This document shows, piece after piece, positions 1 to 7,888 of a DNA stretch of 64,000 nt (within the stretch, counting starts at the first letter, position 1; every line of letters begins with the position of its first letter). Position numbers and translations under genes: made by a program. The notes under the pieces were generated by a model. It made no database searches. It saw only the letters and a program-made list of their open reading frames with translations, and was not told the DNA's origin. The stretch comes from Caballeronia peredens (GTDB lineage: Bacteria; Pseudomonadota; Gammaproteobacteria; Burkholderiales; Burkholderiaceae): NCBI GenBank assembly GCA_001544595.2, contig FCOH02000002.1, forward strand, positions 62,001 to 126,000, written 5' to 3'.

Positions 1-855
1 AACGAAGCCCGTGCGGCCGGTCCAGTTGTCCTCGGCATCGGGTTCGGAGAGCACCGGCACGAACCTGAAGTTCGGCACTTCGCGCGCCCATTGTTCGGCG
101 AGATCCATCATGTACAGGTCTTTCTTCCGGCGTCCGCCCCAGTAGAGCGTCATCGGGCGGTTCAGATTCTTGAACACCGCATGTTCGATGATCGCCTTGA
201 TCGGCGCGAAGCCCGTGCCCGAGGCGAGCAGCACGATGGGTTTGTCCGATTCGTCGCGCAGGAAGAACGTGCCGAGCGGGCCTTCGAAACGCAGGATGTC
301 GCGCTCCTTCATGGCGCCGAACACGTGATCGGTGAACGTGCCGCCGGGCATGTGACGGATGTGCAGTTCGAGCGGGCCTTCGTGATGCGGCGGGCTCGCC
401 ATCGAATAGCTGCGGCGTTTGCCGTCTTTCAGGATGAACTCGATGTACTGCCCCGCGAGATATTGCAGGCGCTCGTTGGCGGGCAGTTGCAGCTTGAGTT
501 CGATGACGTCGTCGGCGCGGCGGCCGAGCGCGTTCACGCGGCACGGCAGCTTCTTCACCTGCACGTCGCCGACGCCCGCGACTTCGCGCACGTCGATTTC
601 CAGATCGGTCTGCGCGGTCGCGCAGCAGAAGAGGGCGAGGCCGCGCGTCTTTTCGTCGTTCGACAACGCCGACGACGAATGCGGCGCCTGCTCGACTTCG
701 CCGCTCACGACCGTGCCCTTGCACGAGCCGCACGCGCCGTTCTTGCAGCCGTACGGCAGGCCGATGCCCTGGCGCAGCGCCGCGGTCAGCACGGGTTCAT
801 CGGGTTCTACTTGAAACTGCCGGCCGCTTTGCCGGAGCGTTACGTTGAAAGCCAT
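1..855 (-). CDS. 2Fe-2S/FAD oxidoreductase, CDP-6-deoxy-delta-3,4-glucoseen reductase-like (C-terminus cut by window edge)
   Basis: The start is ATG at 855; 285 codons are visible before the window ends. The N-terminal plant-type ferredoxin domain carries Cys at about 37, 42, 45 and 77/78 (CKNGACGSC, later FCCA). A ferredoxin-reductase module follows, with the FAD motif RRSYS near residue 148 and the NAD(P) motif GTGFAP near 213. The enzyme should pass electrons from NAD(P)H through FAD to its own 2Fe-2S cluster. The family name comes from deoxysugar enzymes, but in Burkholderiaceae the real substrate is unclear, and no sugar genes lie nearby. It is divergent from the epimerase-like gene with 87 bp between starts. 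Confidence 0.85.
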   Translation of the reverse strand, partial: MAFNVTLRQSGRQFQVEPDEPVLTAALRQGIGLPYGCKNGACGSCKGTVVSGEVEQAPHSSSALSNDEKTRGLALFCCATAQTDLEIDVREVAGVGDVQVKKLPCRVNALGRRADDVIELKLQLPANERLQYLAGQYIEFILKDGKRRSYSMASPPHHEGPLELHIRHMPGGTFTDHVFGAMKERDILRFEGPLGTFFLRDESDKPIVLLASGTGFAPIKAIIEHAVFKNLNRPMTLYWGGRRKKDLYMMDLAEQWAREVPNFRFVPVLSEPDAEDNWTGRTGFV

Positions 856-942
856 AGATCGATTTCTGCGATGTGTGGAGTTGTCTCGAGTTGTCTTTTG
901 CCGCGCCGCGCGCTCGTTTCAGGCGACGGCTAGAATGCCCGG

Positions 943-1962
943 ATGATCGCCACTCGAAACCTTCGCCGCGCGCGCGTTTTGATCGTCGGATGCGGCGATG
1001 TCGGCATGCGCGCGCTGCCGCTCTTTCAGGCCCGGGCCGCCGCGCCCCGCGTGATCGCGCTCACGCATCATCCTGCGCGCGCGGGCGAGTTGCGCGCAGC
1101 CGGCGCTGCGCCCGTTGCCGGCGATCTCGACCTGCGCCGCAGCCTCGGCCGGCTCGCGGGCCTCGCGCGCACCGTGCTGCATCTCGCGCCGCCGCCGCGC
1201 GCGGGCGAAACGGACACCCGCACACGCGCGCTGATCGCCGCGCTGAGACGCCCGCGCCGCTCACCGGCGCGCGGCATGCAAAGCCGCTGGCGAGCGCCGG
1301 ATCGGCCCGGAAAAACGCCTTTCATTGTACCCGACACCCCCGGCACGGCCACGAAGCGCCGGAGGCGCGGCGCCGCGCCCTTGCGTTTCGTCTATGCGAG
1401 CACGAGCGGCGTCTACGGCGATTGCGGCGGCGCGTGGATCGACGAAACGCGGCCGGCGCGCCCGGACAACGAACGGGCGCGCCGGCGCGTGTCGGCGGAA
1501 AAGCAGTTGCGCGCGGCGGGTGTGCAAAGCGGCTGGAAGGTGTCGATCGTGCGGATTCCGGGCATTTACGCGGCCAACCGGCTGCCGATTCCGCGCATCG
1601 AAAAGGGCATGCCCGCGCTCGCCGAAGCCGACGACGTCTACACGAATCACATTCACGCCGACGACCTCGCGGCGATTCTCGTGCGCGCGCTCACGCGCGG
1701 ACGGCCGCAGCGCGTGTTCAACGCGTCGGACGACACGGATCTGCGCATGGCGGATTATTTCGACCGCGTGGCCGACGCCTTCGGACTGCCGCGCGTGCCG
1801 CGCATTTCGCGGCAGGAAGCGGAAGCGCGTCTCGAGCCGGTCACGCTTTCGTTCATGCGCGAATCGCGACGGCTCTCCAACACGCGCCTGAGGCGCGAGC
1901 TGCGCTACGTGCTGCGACATCCGAGCGTCGACGACTTTCTGCGCTCGCACGCGCCGCGCTAG
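943..1962 (+). CDS. NAD-dependent epimerase/dehydratase family protein (SDR, YeeZ-like)
   Basis: 339 residues. An N-terminal Rossmann motif (VLIVGCGDVG, about residues 12-21) and a YASTSGVYGD segment near residue 155 mark an atypical extended SDR. A typical active-site YxxxK is not obvious, so catalysis cannot be assumed. Between the two motifs (about residues 100-150) lies an Arg/Pro-rich stretch that looks like a linker insertion. The gene ends tail to tail with the small membrane protein, the two stop codons overlapping. Substrate unknown. Confidence 0.8.
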   Translation: MIATRNLRRARVLIVGCGDVGMRALPLFQARAAAPRVIALTHHPARAGELRAAGAAPVAGDLDLRRSLGRLAGLARTVLHLAPPPRAGETDTRTRALIAALRRPRRSPARGMQSRWRAPDRPGKTPFIVPDTPGTATKRRRRGAAPLRFVYASTSGVYGDCGGAWIDETRPARPDNERARRRVSAEKQLRAAGVQSGWKVSIVRIPGIYAANRLPIPRIEKGMPALAEADDVYTNHIHADDLAAILVRALTRGRPQRVFNASDDTDLRMADYFDRVADAFGLPRVPRISRQEAEARLEPVTLSFMRESRRLSNTRLRRELRYVLRHPSVDDFLRSHAPR

Positions 1963-2135
1963 ATCAGCGCCGGGATCGTTTCCAGCAGGACGAAGCACAT
2001 CAGCGCGCCGATCAGTGCGCCGATGAGATTCGGCGAATACTTGTGCCGCATGTGCATGACGACTGCCAACACCCCGATGAGGACCGCGCTCAGAGCGACG
2101 AAAGCGATCAGCGCGATGGCCGAATGGGAGACCAT
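1959..2135 (-). CDS. small two-helix membrane protein (58 aa)
   Basis: This short frame runs from ATG at 2135 to TAG at 1959. The AGGAGG-type ribosome site just upstream (GCAGGAGGGC, then ATC, then ATG) is among the strongest in the window and supports real translation. The product has two hydrophobic segments, about residues 5-27 (IALIAFVALSAVLIGVLAVV) and 38-57, joined by a short basic loop (MHMRHKYSPN). That is the layout of a small inner-membrane hairpin protein. No family is recognised. Its stop overlaps the stop of the convergent epimerase-like gene. Confidence 0.7.
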   Translation of the reverse strand: MVSHSAIALIAFVALSAVLIGVLAVVMHMRHKYSPNLIGALIGALMCFVLLETIPALI

Positions 2136-2258
2136 GATGCCCTCCTGCTTTTTTGATAGTCATTTTTGGTATCCGTAAGCTCAGTATATGAGTGCGGATC
2201 GAGGAAGGCATGCTGCGCCGCAGCGCCACGCGTTAAGGGCTTACACCGATTTGCGTGC

Positions 2259-3098
2259 TCAATGTGCGGCGATAAACGCGACGACGTCCGCGAGCACGGG
2301 CGACGGGTCGCGCCGGGACGCCGAAATCTCGTCGACGAGCTGGACGTGGCCGTATCCCGGATAAGTCTTCAGTTCGACGAAATCGTCGCGGGCGCGCAAC
2401 GCGTCGGCGAAACGCTCGCTGTTGCGCGGATCGACGACCGTGTCCGCGGTGCCGGTGGCGAGCAGCATCGGCGGCTCGTCGCCCGTGACGAAATCGATCG
2501 GCAGCGTGCGCCCGCGCAGCGTCGCCGGGAAAATGTCGGCCATGTGCGGCTCGCGCGGCGGGATGGCCGCGTAAGGGCCCGCGAGCCCGATCATGCCGGC
2601 GAGCGCGCGCTTTGACATGCCGTTGGCGGCCAGATAGCGCGGATCGGTCGCGAGCAGCGCCGCGATGTGCGCGCCGGCGGAATGCCCCATCACGACGATG
2701 CGGCCCGGATCTGCGCCGAACTCCCGCGCGTGATCGCGCGTCCAGCGCACGGCGGCGGCCGCGTCGTCGACGAAGCCGGGAAAGATGGTCTCCGGATACA
2801 CCCGATAATCCGGCGCGACGGTCACGATGCCCTGCCGCGCGAGCGTCTCGCCGATGCCGCGCGCGTCGGCGCGTTCTCCCGCCTGCCAGCTTCCGCCGTA
2901 GAAATACACGACCACCGGCCGCGCGGCGCCTGAGCGCAGGTCGGGCGCGTAGACGTCGAGCCGCTGGCGGGGCAGGGTGCCGTAGGCGAGGCCGTCGGCG
3001 CGTTCGTCGTCCTGCGCATGCGTGCGGGACGCGGCGAGGCCGGCCGCGCAGGCCGCGAGCGCCAGGGAAATGAACCGCCGTCTCGCCGGGATGGGCAT
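2259..3098 (-). CDS. alpha/beta hydrolase (secreted carboxylesterase-like)
   Basis: 279 residues. The N-terminus (MPIPARRRFISLALAACAAG...THAQ) is an export signal with a twin-arginine-like RRRFIS stretch, so a periplasmic location is likely. The mature part shows the oxyanion-region strand VVVYFYGGSW and the nucleophile elbow GHSAGAH. A later Asp (TADTVVD) and His (GYGHV) are suited to complete the triad. This pattern fits carboxylesterase/BD-FAE-type lipase-esterases that act on small esters. It follows the pseudouridine synthase gene on the same strand after 48 bp; no functional link is evident. Confidence 0.85.
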   Translation of the reverse strand: MPIPARRRFISLALAACAAGLAASRTHAQDDERADGLAYGTLPRQRLDVYAPDLRSGAARPVVVYFYGGSWQAGERADARGIGETLARQGIVTVAPDYRVYPETIFPGFVDDAAAAVRWTRDHAREFGADPGRIVVMGHSAGAHIAALLATDPRYLAANGMSKRALAGMIGLAGPYAAIPPREPHMADIFPATLRGRTLPIDFVTGDEPPMLLATGTADTVVDPRNSERFADALRARDDFVELKTYPGYGHVQLVDEISASRRDPSPVLADVVAFIAAH

Positions 3099-3146
3099 GG
3101 TGTCCTCGACTTTCGATGGAAATCGACAGCGGCGGGTGCGCGGCGG

Positions 3147-3860
3147 CTAGTCCGACTGTTCGCGCAGCGCGGCGAGATCGGCTTCGTCGAGCCAGCGCCA
3201 CGCGCCGTCTGCGAGCGACTCCGGCAAAGCATAACCGCCGACGCGTTCGCGATGCAGTTTCTCCACCCGGTTGCCCGAGGCCGCAACCATGCGCTTCACC
3301 TGATGGTATTTGCCTTCCAGCACGGTGAGTTCGAGCAGGCGGTCGTCGCGCCGGACGGCCGCGAGCGCGGCGCTCGGCTTCATTTCGCCGTGCAGCAGTA
3401 CACCTTCGCGCAGTTTCGCGAGCTGCGCGTCGTCGAGCGGATGGCGCACCGTCGCGAGATACACCTTCGGCACCTTGCGCCTGGGCGAGGTGAAGGCGTG
3501 GACGAATGCGCCGTCGTCGGACAGCAGGAGCAGGCCGGTCGTGTCCTGATCCAGCCGGCCGACGGCCTGCACGCCGCGTTCGACGAGCTGCGGGGGCAGC
3601 AGTCGAAAGATGCTCGGATGATGCTGCGGATCGCGCGAGCATTCGTAGCCCGCGGGCTTGTTGAGCGCGAGATACGCCTTCTCGCGATATGTCCAGCGCG
3701 CTTCGTCGACTTCGAATTCGAGCGCGGGCGTGACGGGAAGCTCGTCGCGGGGATCGTCGCGCACGACGCCCGCGATGCGCACGCGGCCCTCGGCGAGGAT
3801 GCCGCGGCACTGGCGGCGCGACCCGAAGCCTTGGGAAAAGAGGAGGGTTTCGAGGTCCAT
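3147..3860 (-). CDS. rsuA: 16S rRNA pseudouridine synthase, RsuA family
   Basis: 237 residues, close to the usual RsuA length of about 231. An S4 RNA-binding domain occupies the N-terminus (MDLETLLFSQGFGSRRQCRGIL). The catalytic domain has the invariant Asp in GRLDQDTTGLLLL (about residues 98-110). Downstream EGKYHQVKRM and ELHRER-type segments (here KLHRERVGG) match the family closely. RsuA isomerises U516 in the small-subunit rRNA. RluB/E/F-like specificity cannot be fully excluded, but the short S4-plus-catalytic layout without extensions favours RsuA. Confidence 0.88.
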   Translation of the reverse strand: MDLETLLFSQGFGSRRQCRGILAEGRVRIAGVVRDDPRDELPVTPALEFEVDEARWTYREKAYLALNKPAGYECSRDPQHHPSIFRLLPPQLVERGVQAVGRLDQDTTGLLLLSDDGAFVHAFTSPRRKVPKVYLATVRHPLDDAQLAKLREGVLLHGEMKPSAALAAVRRDDRLLELTVLEGKYHQVKRMVAASGNRVEKLHRERVGGYALPESLADGAWRWLDEADLAALREQSD

Positions 3861-3944
3861 CGGATGAGCGGAGTTGAAGCGCGCATTCTAGCAAGCCGCG
3901 CTTTCAGCCTTTCGCGCCGCGCCCGCCGCGTTTTGCATCGGCGA

Positions 3945-3978
3945 TAAAAAAAGCGCCGCCCGAAACGCGGGCGGCGCC
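3945..3978 (-). terminator. Rho-independent terminator of the TIGR03118-like gene
   Basis: GGCGCCGCCCG pairs with CGGGCGGCGC across a short loop. On the minus strand it is followed by seven T residues. It lies about 75 bp beyond the stop at 4054 and separates that gene from rsuA. Confidence 0.85.
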
Positions 3979-4053
3979 GAATGTGGCGATGCGTTCCCGG
4001 CCAGCGGGAGTTCCGCGGCCGAAGTCATCGCCCAGGGGAACGGGACGTGGACG

Positions 4054-5151
4054 TCACTGCATGTCGATGCGCCCGTACACGCCGTCGGCTTCGAAGTTCG
4101 GCCCGGCGGCGAAGAACAGCGTGTTCGACGGCTGCGCGCTCAGGTTGTTGCCGAACGCGATGCCCCACAGCCCGCGCTGCACGAGCGGCGTGCCGTCGGC
4201 GTTGACCAACTGGCCGACGAACGCGCCGGTATTCGGATCGAACGCGTTGATGGTGCCGTCGCCGAAATTGCCGACGAGGATGTCGTTGCTGAACGTGCCG
4301 AAGTTGCCCGGCGCCTGCGCCACGCCCCACGGCGCGTTGAGCGGACCGTTCGGCGCGAGGCGCTGCGTGAGGTTGCCGTCGAGATCGAATACGTCGACGA
4401 AGCCCTGGCCCGCGCCGGCCACGTCGTCCTCGGCGTCGCTGTCCTGCTTCGCGTAGGTGACGTAGATCTTCGCGCCGATCGCCTGAATGCCGAAGGGCGC
4501 GAAGCCCGCCGGAATCTGCGTATCGCGGAAGCCGCCCGGCACGACGATCTTCGTGAACGTGCCGTCGAAGACGTCGATCTTGTTGTTGTGGAAGTCGCTC
4601 GCGTAGAGGCGATGTCCGCCCGACGCGGCCGTCGCGATCGCGAGGCCCTTGTAGATCGCGCCGGACGCGCTCGAATCGACGACCGTGAAGGCGTGCGTCA
4701 TGTCGACGGCGGGCGCCCACGCGGTGATCGAGCCGCCTTCGCCCGCGAAGAGAAACGCCGCGACGCCGGACTTGCCGTTGCGTGCGATCAGGAGATCCGG
4801 TCCTTTGTTGAAGACGATGCCGGTCGGATTGGCCGGACCGTTCGCCGTCGGCGGAATCGATACGACGAGCGACTGGACGACGCCGTTGCCGTCATACAGC
4901 GTGGCCGTCTGCGTGCCGTTGTTGGCGACCCAGACGAAGCCGTTGGGGTTGAACGCGACGCCCCAGCCGTTCTTGAGATTCGGATCGGTATGCGGCGCGG
5001 GAATCGCGCCATCGGATACGACGATCGACATCTTGAAGCGGGTCGGCGCGGGCATGTTGTCGTCCGAACCGCCGCCGCACGAGGCGAGGCCGGTCAATGC
5101 GGCGAGCGCGACGGTACAGGCCGCGACACGGCTCCACAATCCGTTCTGCAT
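4054..5151 (-). CDS. TIGR03118-type lipoprotein (beta-propeller-like)
   Basis: 365 residues. The N-terminus is a lipoprotein signal (MQNGLWSRVAACTVALAALTGLASC), with lipobox LASC putting Cys at about 25, followed by a GGGSDD spacer. The body repeats motifs such as NGWGVAFNPNGFVWVANN, GLAIATAASGGHRLYASDFHNNKIDVFDG and PWGVAQAPGNFGTFSNDILVGNFGDGTINAFD. These resemble blades of an NHL/SMP-30-like propeller and the uncharacterised TIGR03118 family. It is probably anchored to an envelope membrane; function unknown. A clear terminator lies downstream. Confidence 0.8.
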   Translation of the reverse strand: MQNGLWSRVAACTVALAALTGLASCGGGSDDNMPAPTRFKMSIVVSDGAIPAPHTDPNLKNGWGVAFNPNGFVWVANNGTQTATLYDGNGVVQSLVVSIPPTANGPANPTGIVFNKGPDLLIARNGKSGVAAFLFAGEGGSITAWAPAVDMTHAFTVVDSSASGAIYKGLAIATAASGGHRLYASDFHNNKIDVFDGTFTKIVVPGGFRDTQIPAGFAPFGIQAIGAKIYVTYAKQDSDAEDDVAGAGQGFVDVFDLDGNLTQRLAPNGPLNAPWGVAQAPGNFGTFSNDILVGNFGDGTINAFDPNTGAFVGQLVNADGTPLVQRGLWGIAFGNNLSAQPSNTLFFAAGPNFEADGVYGRIDMQ

Positions 5152-5276
5152 GATGGTGACTCCTCTGGCGCGAGGGCGCCGTCAGTTCGTTCGTCACCTC
5201 TAAACGGATGGGCGTGAAGGCTTATTCCGTTGGCAATCCTCCTGATCGTTGCGATGCGCGTTTGGCCCGGCGACGC

Positions 5277-7193
5277 TCAGTGTGCGTCGCCGCGTCCTCT
5301 CGATACCGTCGGCACGCCCCAGCTGACCGTCGACGTGTGCGACTGATCGTCCTGTTCGCCGGATGTCGCGGCGTGTCTCCCGCCCACGGTCCAGCGGCCG
5401 TCGAAGGTCATCGTCGGCACGACCGGTTTCGGAATCCCGCTGGCCTGCCGGAAGTATTCGGTGTTGGTCTCGTTCTGCACGGCAAGCGCCTGACGCAGGC
5501 TCGATTGCGCCTGTCCGTTGCGCGGATCGAGCGCCACGGCGCGGCGCGCATTGCGCAACGCGCAGCTCGGCTCCTTGCTCGCGGCGCACGAGCGGGCGGT
5601 GGCGATTGCGCTGTCGCGTGCGCGTTCCTGGCGGGACAAATCGGCTGCAAGCTGCTGGATTTCCGGACTGCGCGGCTGGTTCGCGGCGAGACCGCGCATG
5701 TGGCGTCGCGCGGACGCGAGATCGCGGCTGGCGAGCGCCTGCTGGACCGCCGCGATGTTGCGCGCGACGGAAGGCGGAAGCGCTTCCGGAGCCGGGTGGA
5801 CCGCGGGGGCGGCGGGTTTTTCGATCGAAGCGATGGTTGTGGCGGCCGGGGACGTTGTGGCCGTTGCCACTGTTGTCGCGGCGCGTGGCTTGTCCTGCGC
5901 GATTGCGCGCTGCGGCGCGGCGGCCTTTTCTGTCGATGCGACGGTCGCGGGCGTTGTGGACGTTGCAGCAGCGCGTTGCGGCGCGGCGGGCTTGTCCGTC
6001 GATGCGACGGTAGCAGGCGTCGTGCTCGTCGCAGCGCGCGATGGCGCCGCTGGCTGAGGCGCAGGATTCGGCGCCGTGGCCGCGGCAAGCGCGGCTGGGC
6101 GCGGCGTGGATGCGGGCGTGCTCACGCCGGGCGTCGGCGCTTTGATGGCGCTGGCGGCGGCGAGCGTCGGATTCTCACGCGATTCCGTTTTCGTCGGCGA
6201 CGCGTCCTTCACGGAAGGCGCCGCCGCGACGACCGGACCGGTCGCGCTGCTCGACGCGACCGGCTTCGTCGAAACGGACGCCGCCGGTGACGCGACGACG
6301 TTCGCGGACGTGATCTGCGTCGAGGGTTTTGCGACGGGCGCGGCCGCGAGCGCGCTGGTCGCCGGCGGCGGCGTTGTCGTCGTGGCTGTCGCCGGAAGCG
6401 TTGGCGGCGCGCTGGCTGCGGCGACGCGTGGCGGCGTCGGCGCGGGCTTCTCGATGCGCGTTTGCGCCGGCACAGCATCGGGCTGTGTTCGCGTCGCGAC
6501 TGAGACGCCGGGTGCCGCCGGTTTGAGCGCGGTCGCGGCGGCGGCTTGCGGGCCGGTGCTCGTGACGCCCGCCGCGGCCTGTGCAACACCTTGCGATGCG
6601 CCGGACTTCGCAGTTTCCGCGACGCGACCGGCCTTTGCCGGCGCCGCCGACGCCGGTACGGCCGCCTGCGTGCTCGTCGATTCCGGTTTGGCGCGCGTCA
6701 GCGAAGCGTGCCGTGTGTCGCCGGCGCTGCCTGGATCCGACGCGCCGTCGTGGATCGGTCCGGCCGCGCTGATCGCGGGACTGCGTTTCGCGGCGTCGAC
6801 ATCGTCGCCGGAATGAACATACCAATACCCGCCTGCCGCGAGTCCCGCGAACACGCCGCCGACCAGCACCGCGATCCCGCTGCGCGCGGGTCCGCGCGAT
6901 GGCGCCTGCGCTTCGTCGCCCGGCTCGGCGAGGCTCGGATACGACGTCACCATCCGGCGGCGCACGACGCGCTTGAGCCAGTTGGCGTCGCGCAGATCGA
7001 CGATATCGAGTTGCTCCGGCGTCACCGCGGCGGCGGGGGCCGCGGACGCCGCGATTTCGGCCGCCGAGGTGAGGATCGCCCCCTGGCGATCGGCGCCGCA
7101 GGACGGGCACGTGTCTTCCTCGACCCGGGAGACGGTGTTGCAGCGGCGGCAGATTACGGAGTCGAGCGACAGCGAGTATTCGGTTCGATTCAT
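5277..7193 (-). CDS. zinc-ribbon, single-pass membrane protein with Ala/Pro/Thr-rich repeats and a helical C-terminus
   Basis: 638 residues, family not recognised. Residues about 16-33 (CRRCNTVSRVEEDTCPSC) form a four-Cys zinc ribbon. A hydrophobic segment near 105-127 (IAVLVGGVFAGLAAGGYWYV) is a single membrane helix, so the ribbon is probably cytoplasmic. A region of about 330 residues rich in Ala, Pro, Thr and Val follows. It contains a 22-residue tandem repeat (ATSTTPATVASTDKPAAPQR and a near copy). The last 160 residues are helical and TPR-like, with AVQQALASRDLASARRHMRGL and ALRNARRAVALDPRNGQAQ. The layout suggests an envelope-spanning or scaffold protein; this is inference only. Confidence 0.75.
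   Translation of the reverse strand: MNRTEYSLSLDSVICRRCNTVSRVEEDTCPSCGADRQGAILTSAAEIAASAAPAAAVTPEQLDIVDLRDANWLKRVVRRRMVTSYPSLAEPGDEAQAPSRGPARSGIAVLVGGVFAGLAAGGYWYVHSGDDVDAAKRSPAISAAGPIHDGASDPGSAGDTRHASLTRAKPESTSTQAAVPASAAPAKAGRVAETAKSGASQGVAQAAAGVTSTGPQAAAATALKPAAPGVSVATRTQPDAVPAQTRIEKPAPTPPRVAAASAPPTLPATATTTTPPPATSALAAAPVAKPSTQITSANVVASPAASVSTKPVASSSATGPVVAAAPSVKDASPTKTESRENPTLAAASAIKAPTPGVSTPASTPRPAALAAATAPNPAPQPAAPSRAATSTTPATVASTDKPAAPQRAAATSTTPATVASTEKAAAPQRAIAQDKPRAATTVATATTSPAATTIASIEKPAAPAVHPAPEALPPSVARNIAAVQQALASRDLASARRHMRGLAANQPRSPEIQQLAADLSRQERARDSAIATARSCAASKEPSCALRNARRAVALDPRNGQAQSSLRQALAVQNETNTEYFRQASGIPKPVVPTMTFDGRWTVGGRHAATSGEQDDQSHTSTVSWGVPTVSRGRGDAH
5905..6036 (-). repeat. 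66-bp tandem repeat inside the zinc-ribbon protein gene
   Basis: Two adjacent 66-bp units (5905-5970 and 5971-6036) are clearly related. Each encodes one copy of the 22-residue element containing STTPATVAST and AAPQRA. The unit length is a multiple of three, so copy-number change would keep the frame. Confidence 0.75.
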
Positions 7194-7652
7194 GTCGCAC
7201 CCATCTTCGAGTTATGGCTCGACGCGTCGCGCGAGCACGTCACGGCATCGGGAAGTCCTAAGCAACCCGAAATGCGGCCACTGCGCGGGCGAGCATCCTC
7301 GTGATGCTCCGCGCGCCGAGGTTCGATGCCGATCGGAGGCCCATTTTTGCGGCGCGCAGCGAAACGCGTCTACGCGATTGCGCACATTCGCGTAACGAAC
7401 GGATTAGGGGAAACGCTAACGGGCAGGGCGATCTGGCGGCGTCTGCGCGACGCGGACGAGCGGTCCGGATGACTTGCCGGGCGTCTGGGCGCGGGCACGA
7501 CTCAACGTCGGCCAATGCGACAGGACGATGACGATCCGGCCGCCTCATCCGGTCGCGAATCTTCGGCCTACTATGCATTCCGATCGCGTTGGAAAAAACG
7601 CCAGACGCGGCGAGATCCCGATCCGCGCCCGAAACCGGCGTGGCCAGAACGC
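7194..7652. other. intergenic region without a recognised gene
   Basis: About 460 bp between the start of the zinc-ribbon gene and the terminator beside tRNA-Leu. Open frames exist on both strands, but none has a convincing ribosome site or recognisable product, and the longest runs into the tRNA. It presumably holds the promoter of the minus-strand gene at 7193. Confidence 0.5.
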
Positions 7653-7682
7653 AAAAAAGCCGCTCACGAAGGAGCGGCTTTT
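7653..7682 (-). terminator. terminator downstream of tRNA-Leu (bidirectional form)
   Basis: AAAAGCCGCTC pairs with GAGCGGCTTTT around ACGAAG. T-runs on both sides would let it work in either direction. It lies 11 bp beyond the 3' end of the tRNA. Confidence 0.85.
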
Positions 7683-7692
7683 CTGAAATTCC

Positions 7693-7777
7693 TGGTGCCC
7701 AGGGCCGGAATCGAACCGGCACGCCTTGCGGCGGGGGATTTTGAGTCCCCTGCGTCTACCAATTTCACCACCTGGGC
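7693..7777 (-). tRNA. tRNA-Leu (anticodon CAA)
   Basis: This 85-nt gene includes an encoded CCA end. The acceptor strands GCCCAGG and CCTGGGC pair, followed by discriminator A. The anticodon arm GGGGA-CTCAAAA-TCCCC gives CAA, reading UUG. A long variable arm (CCCGCCGCAAGGCG region) and the T-loop GGTTCGATTCC are typical of a class II leucine tRNA. The A-box region reads TGGTGAAATTGGTAGACGC. Confidence 0.96.
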
Positions 7778-7888
7778 CTGTATCGGCTGCACGGCGCAAA
7801 AGCAGCGACCAGCCGATAGAGTCGGCGATTATGACCCAAAACGCCGTCGCGGGCAAGCGCCGCCGGGCGCGATTGCCGTCGCCGCGTT

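Noticed and set aside
7258..7722. Minus-strand frame near 7.3-7.7 kb
   Set aside because: It runs into tRNA-Leu and through its terminator, and its product has no recognisable feature.
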